A DNA stretch of 7,485 nt, taken from NCBI GenBank assembly GCA_020630455.1, contig JAHDBK010000174.1, forward strand, positions 1 through 7,485, written 5' to 3'. Shown here piece after piece: positions 5,717-7,485 of this stretch; position 1 is the stretch's first letter; each line of letters starts with the position of its first letter. The translations under genes and the position numbers were made by a program. Source of the stretch: Saprospiraceae bacterium. GTDB taxonomy: Bacteria; Bacteroidota; Bacteroidia; Chitinophagales; Saprospiraceae. Below the pieces are notes generated by a model. The model searched no databases, was not told the DNA's origin, and worked only from the letters and a program-made list of their open reading frames with translations.

Positions 5717-7485
5717 ATGAGGATATTAATTACCATTAGCACTATTCTAATACTATGTGTTAGTTTGCAAGCACAAGACAGTTGGAAAAAACTGAATTCT
5801 GATGCTGAAACCCTTGAAGAACAAGGCAAATTAGAAGAAGCAGCCGAAAAATACTTCGCTGCTTGGAAATTAAAACAAAAAAAACCTGAATTAGCACATA
5901 AAGCAGGTGATTGTTATTACAGAATAAGAGAATACAACAAAGCAGTTAAAGCCCTAAAACCTGTAAAAGCAATGAACGAAGAATTTCCTCTAGTAGGATT
6001 CAAATATGCTCGTTGTTTGAAGAGTAATCAAGAGTATGACGAAGCAAGTAGAGAGTTTGTTTATTTCATTAATAGTTATAAAGGGGATGATTTTCAAGAA
6101 ATGTCAGAACTGGTTCAAAATGAAATTCTAGGTTGCGAATACGCTATTAAAGAAATGAATAATGTCAATGAAGATTTTGAACTAACTCATCTCAATGAAA
6201 ATGTGAATAGTCAAGAAATGGAATATGCTCCTTTGCCTTATGCAGATGATATCCTTTATTTTTCATCGGATATTGATGGAGCTTCTAAAATTTATAGAAC
6301 TCAAAAAATGGATGGAGAGTGGACTAAAAGTCAATCTACAGAAAAAATATTTTCCAATGTAAATAGAGCTCATTATGGCAATGTTTCTTTTGCTCCTGAT
6401 AATAGCAGTTTCTTTTTTACCCAATGTGATGATTTAGGTGGTGGAGCCGTTAGATGTGATATCTATATGGTAAAAAGCAATAGTGATGGCTCTTGGTCTG
6501 AACCGATGATTCTACCTGATTATATCAATGATTTGGAAGCAACTAATACGCACCCAACAGTTGTTCATACTGAAAATTTAGAGATTATTTATTTTGCTTC
6601 TGATAGAAAAGGAGGAAAAGGTGGAATGGATTTATGGTACACCTCTAGAGAATTAGGTTCTAATTCTTTTGATTTTACCTTTCCTAAAAACTTAGGCTCA
6701 AGAATCAATACCTTTGGGAATGAATCCACTCCATTTTATGATGAAGAAAGCGGAACTTTATATTTTAGTTCTGACGGCCAAGTAGGATTTGGTGGTTTTG
6801 ATATTTTCAAAGCTCAAGGTTATCAATTTGATTGGGATAAACCAGTTAATATAGGTTTACCTTTTAATTCTTCAGCGGATGATCGCTATTTCGCATTCGA
6901 AAATAATCCTTCTCATGGATTTTTAATATCTAATAGAACATTAGGATTGAGTAAATTGAGTACTACTCACGAAGATGTTTTTGAATTCCAAGAAAAAATA
7001 TCAGAATTATCTATTAGTGGAAAACTAAAAACAGAAATGAATATCCCGTTATCAGAAGTGGATGTTACTTTATATGAGGTAATGGAAGATGGTCAAAAAA
7101 GATTGATTGCCAATCAAATGGTTGATAAAGAATTTCAGTTCCCATTAATTCCTGAAAAATCCTATGTTATAGAAGCTAAAAAAGATAATTTCATTGCTTC
7201 AACTTATGAATTTGATACCAATAGTGGAACAGTCGGTAATAAAGATTTGATTTTAAGTGCAGATACAGGAGTTGCCACTGTTCCTCCTAAGCCAAATACC
7301 AATTCAACAATTACCACTCCTAAGGATGATGATAAAGATAAAATGGAACCGATTGTAATGCCTGTTGAATCAACACCAACTGAAGTTGTGGAAACAGAAG
7401 TAATTGAACCGATTACTACTAATACTGAAATAGTTACTGCACCTGTAGAAACAACTACAGAAGTAATAGAAACTATTCCAGAAAC
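5717..7485 (+). CDS. Secreted TPR-PD40 propeller-CRD protein, PorE/OmpA-family-like (3' partial)
   Basis: The frame is open from ATG 5717 to the window end (589 codons plus two bases). Residues 1-19 form a signal peptide with likely cleavage at LQA/QDS. Residues about 24-130 look like three TPR-type helical repeats (EEQGKLEEAAEKY, AGDCYYRIREYNKAV, YARCLKSNQEYDEA). From about 168 to 425 there are PD40/WD40-like blades with the signatures FSSD (182), FAPD (225), HPT...FASDRKGGKGGMDLWY (279-308), STPF...FSSDGQVGFGGFDIF (337-364) and SADDRYFAF (386). A carboxypeptidase-regulatory-like beta domain covers about 430-515 (ISGKL...PLSEVDVTLYE), then a Thr/Glu/Val/Pro-rich linker. In this architecture a C-terminal OmpA peptidoglycan-binding domain normally follows and would lie beyond the window. 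PorE of the type IX secretion system has this domain order, but so do many Bacteroidota paralogues, and PorE-type lipobox cysteine is absent. It follows purN by 18 nt. Confidence 0.85.
   Translation, partial: MRILITISTILILCVSLQAQDSWKKLNSDAETLEEQGKLEEAAEKYFAAWKLKQKKPELAHKAGDCYYRIREYNKAVKALKPVKAMNEEFPLVGFKYARCLKSNQEYDEASREFVYFINSYKGDDFQEMSELVQNEILGCEYAIKEMNNVNEDFELTHLNENVNSQEMEYAPLPYADDILYFSSDIDGASKIYRTQKMDGEWTKSQSTEKIFSNVNRAHYGNVSFAPDNSSFFFTQCDDLGGGAVRCDIYMVKSNSDGSWSEPMILPDYINDLEATNTHPTVVHTENLEIIYFASDRKGGKGGMDLWYTSRELGSNSFDFTFPKNLGSRINTFGNESTPFYDEESGTLYFSSDGQVGFGGFDIFKAQGYQFDWDKPVNIGLPFNSSADDRYFAFENNPSHGFLISNRTLGLSKLSTTHEDVFEFQEKISELSISGKLKTEMNIPLSEVDVTLYEVMEDGQKRLIANQMVDKEFQFPLIPEKSYVIEAKKDNFIASTYEFDTNSGTVGNKDLILSADTGVATVPPKPNTNSTITTPKDDDKDKMEPIVMPVESTPTEVVETEVIEPITTNTEIVTAPVETTTEVIETIPE
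7268..7485 (+). other. Low-complexity Thr/Glu/Val/Pro linker with imperfect repeats
   Basis: Residues 518-589 of the TPR-PD40 protein lack globular character and are rich in Thr, Glu, Val, Ile and Pro, with a charged DDDKDK patch near the start. The motif TEV(V/I)E recurs at 555, 560 and 581, the latter two 21 residues apart. It probably is an extended spacer between the carboxypeptidase-regulatory-like domain and a downstream domain outside the window. Confidence 0.6.

Noticed and set aside
5756..5758. Cys14 of the TPR-PD40 protein as a lipobox cysteine
   Set aside because: It is preceded by Leu, not Gly/Ala/Ser, and lies inside the hydrophobic core; the LQA/QDS signal peptidase I site fits better.

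Overview
The window looks like a piece of a chromosome from an AT-rich member of the Bacteroidota (my impression is about 30% GC; not computed). Three things point there: matches to the Bacteroidota promoter consensus (TTTG, 19 nt, TAnnTTTG) upstream of two genes, a near absence of Shine-Dalgarno sequences, and gene types typical of the phylum (a TPR/PD40 cell-envelope protein of the OmpA/PorE kind, a lipid-anchored di-heme peroxidase, a stand-alone RecB/AddA-like helicase). I cannot place it below phylum. No tRNA, rRNA, CRISPR array, insertion sequence or prophage feature is visible.

Layout. (1) Positions 1-1076, plus strand: a di-heme cytochrome c peroxidase-like lipoprotein whose first few codons lie before the window. 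The frame is open back to base 3 and encodes a lipoprotein signal peptide ending in Cys17. The heme-ligand pattern suggests a MauG/MbnH-type enzyme rather than a classical peroxidase. (2) Positions 1161-1709, minus strand: an unrecognised protein with two membrane helices and a soluble C-terminal domain, convergent with gene 1 across an AT-rich hairpin terminator. (3) Positions 1710-1870: a divergent control region with a promoter for each direction, and a leader for the next gene holding a 12-bp stem-loop and an 8-codon mini-ORF. (4) Positions 1871-5074, plus: a UvrD/RecB/AddA-like superfamily 1 DNA helicase starting at TTG, with all helicase motifs but an apparently inactivated nuclease-like C-terminus. 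(5) Positions 5129-5698, plus: purN, with its own very clear promoter. (6) Positions 5717-7485, plus: a secreted TPR, PD40-propeller, carboxypeptidase-regulatory-like protein that runs off the window, 18 nt after purN and probably co-transcribed with it. This gene is easy to miss because it has no stop inside the window.

The genes do not form one pathway: envelope redox enzyme, unknown membrane protein, DNA repair helicase, purine synthesis, envelope scaffold. I see no convincing new multi-gene system. The points most worth following are the helicase's degenerate nuclease domain and structured leader, and the MauG-like ligand set with a possible surface-export signal on the di-heme lipoprotein.
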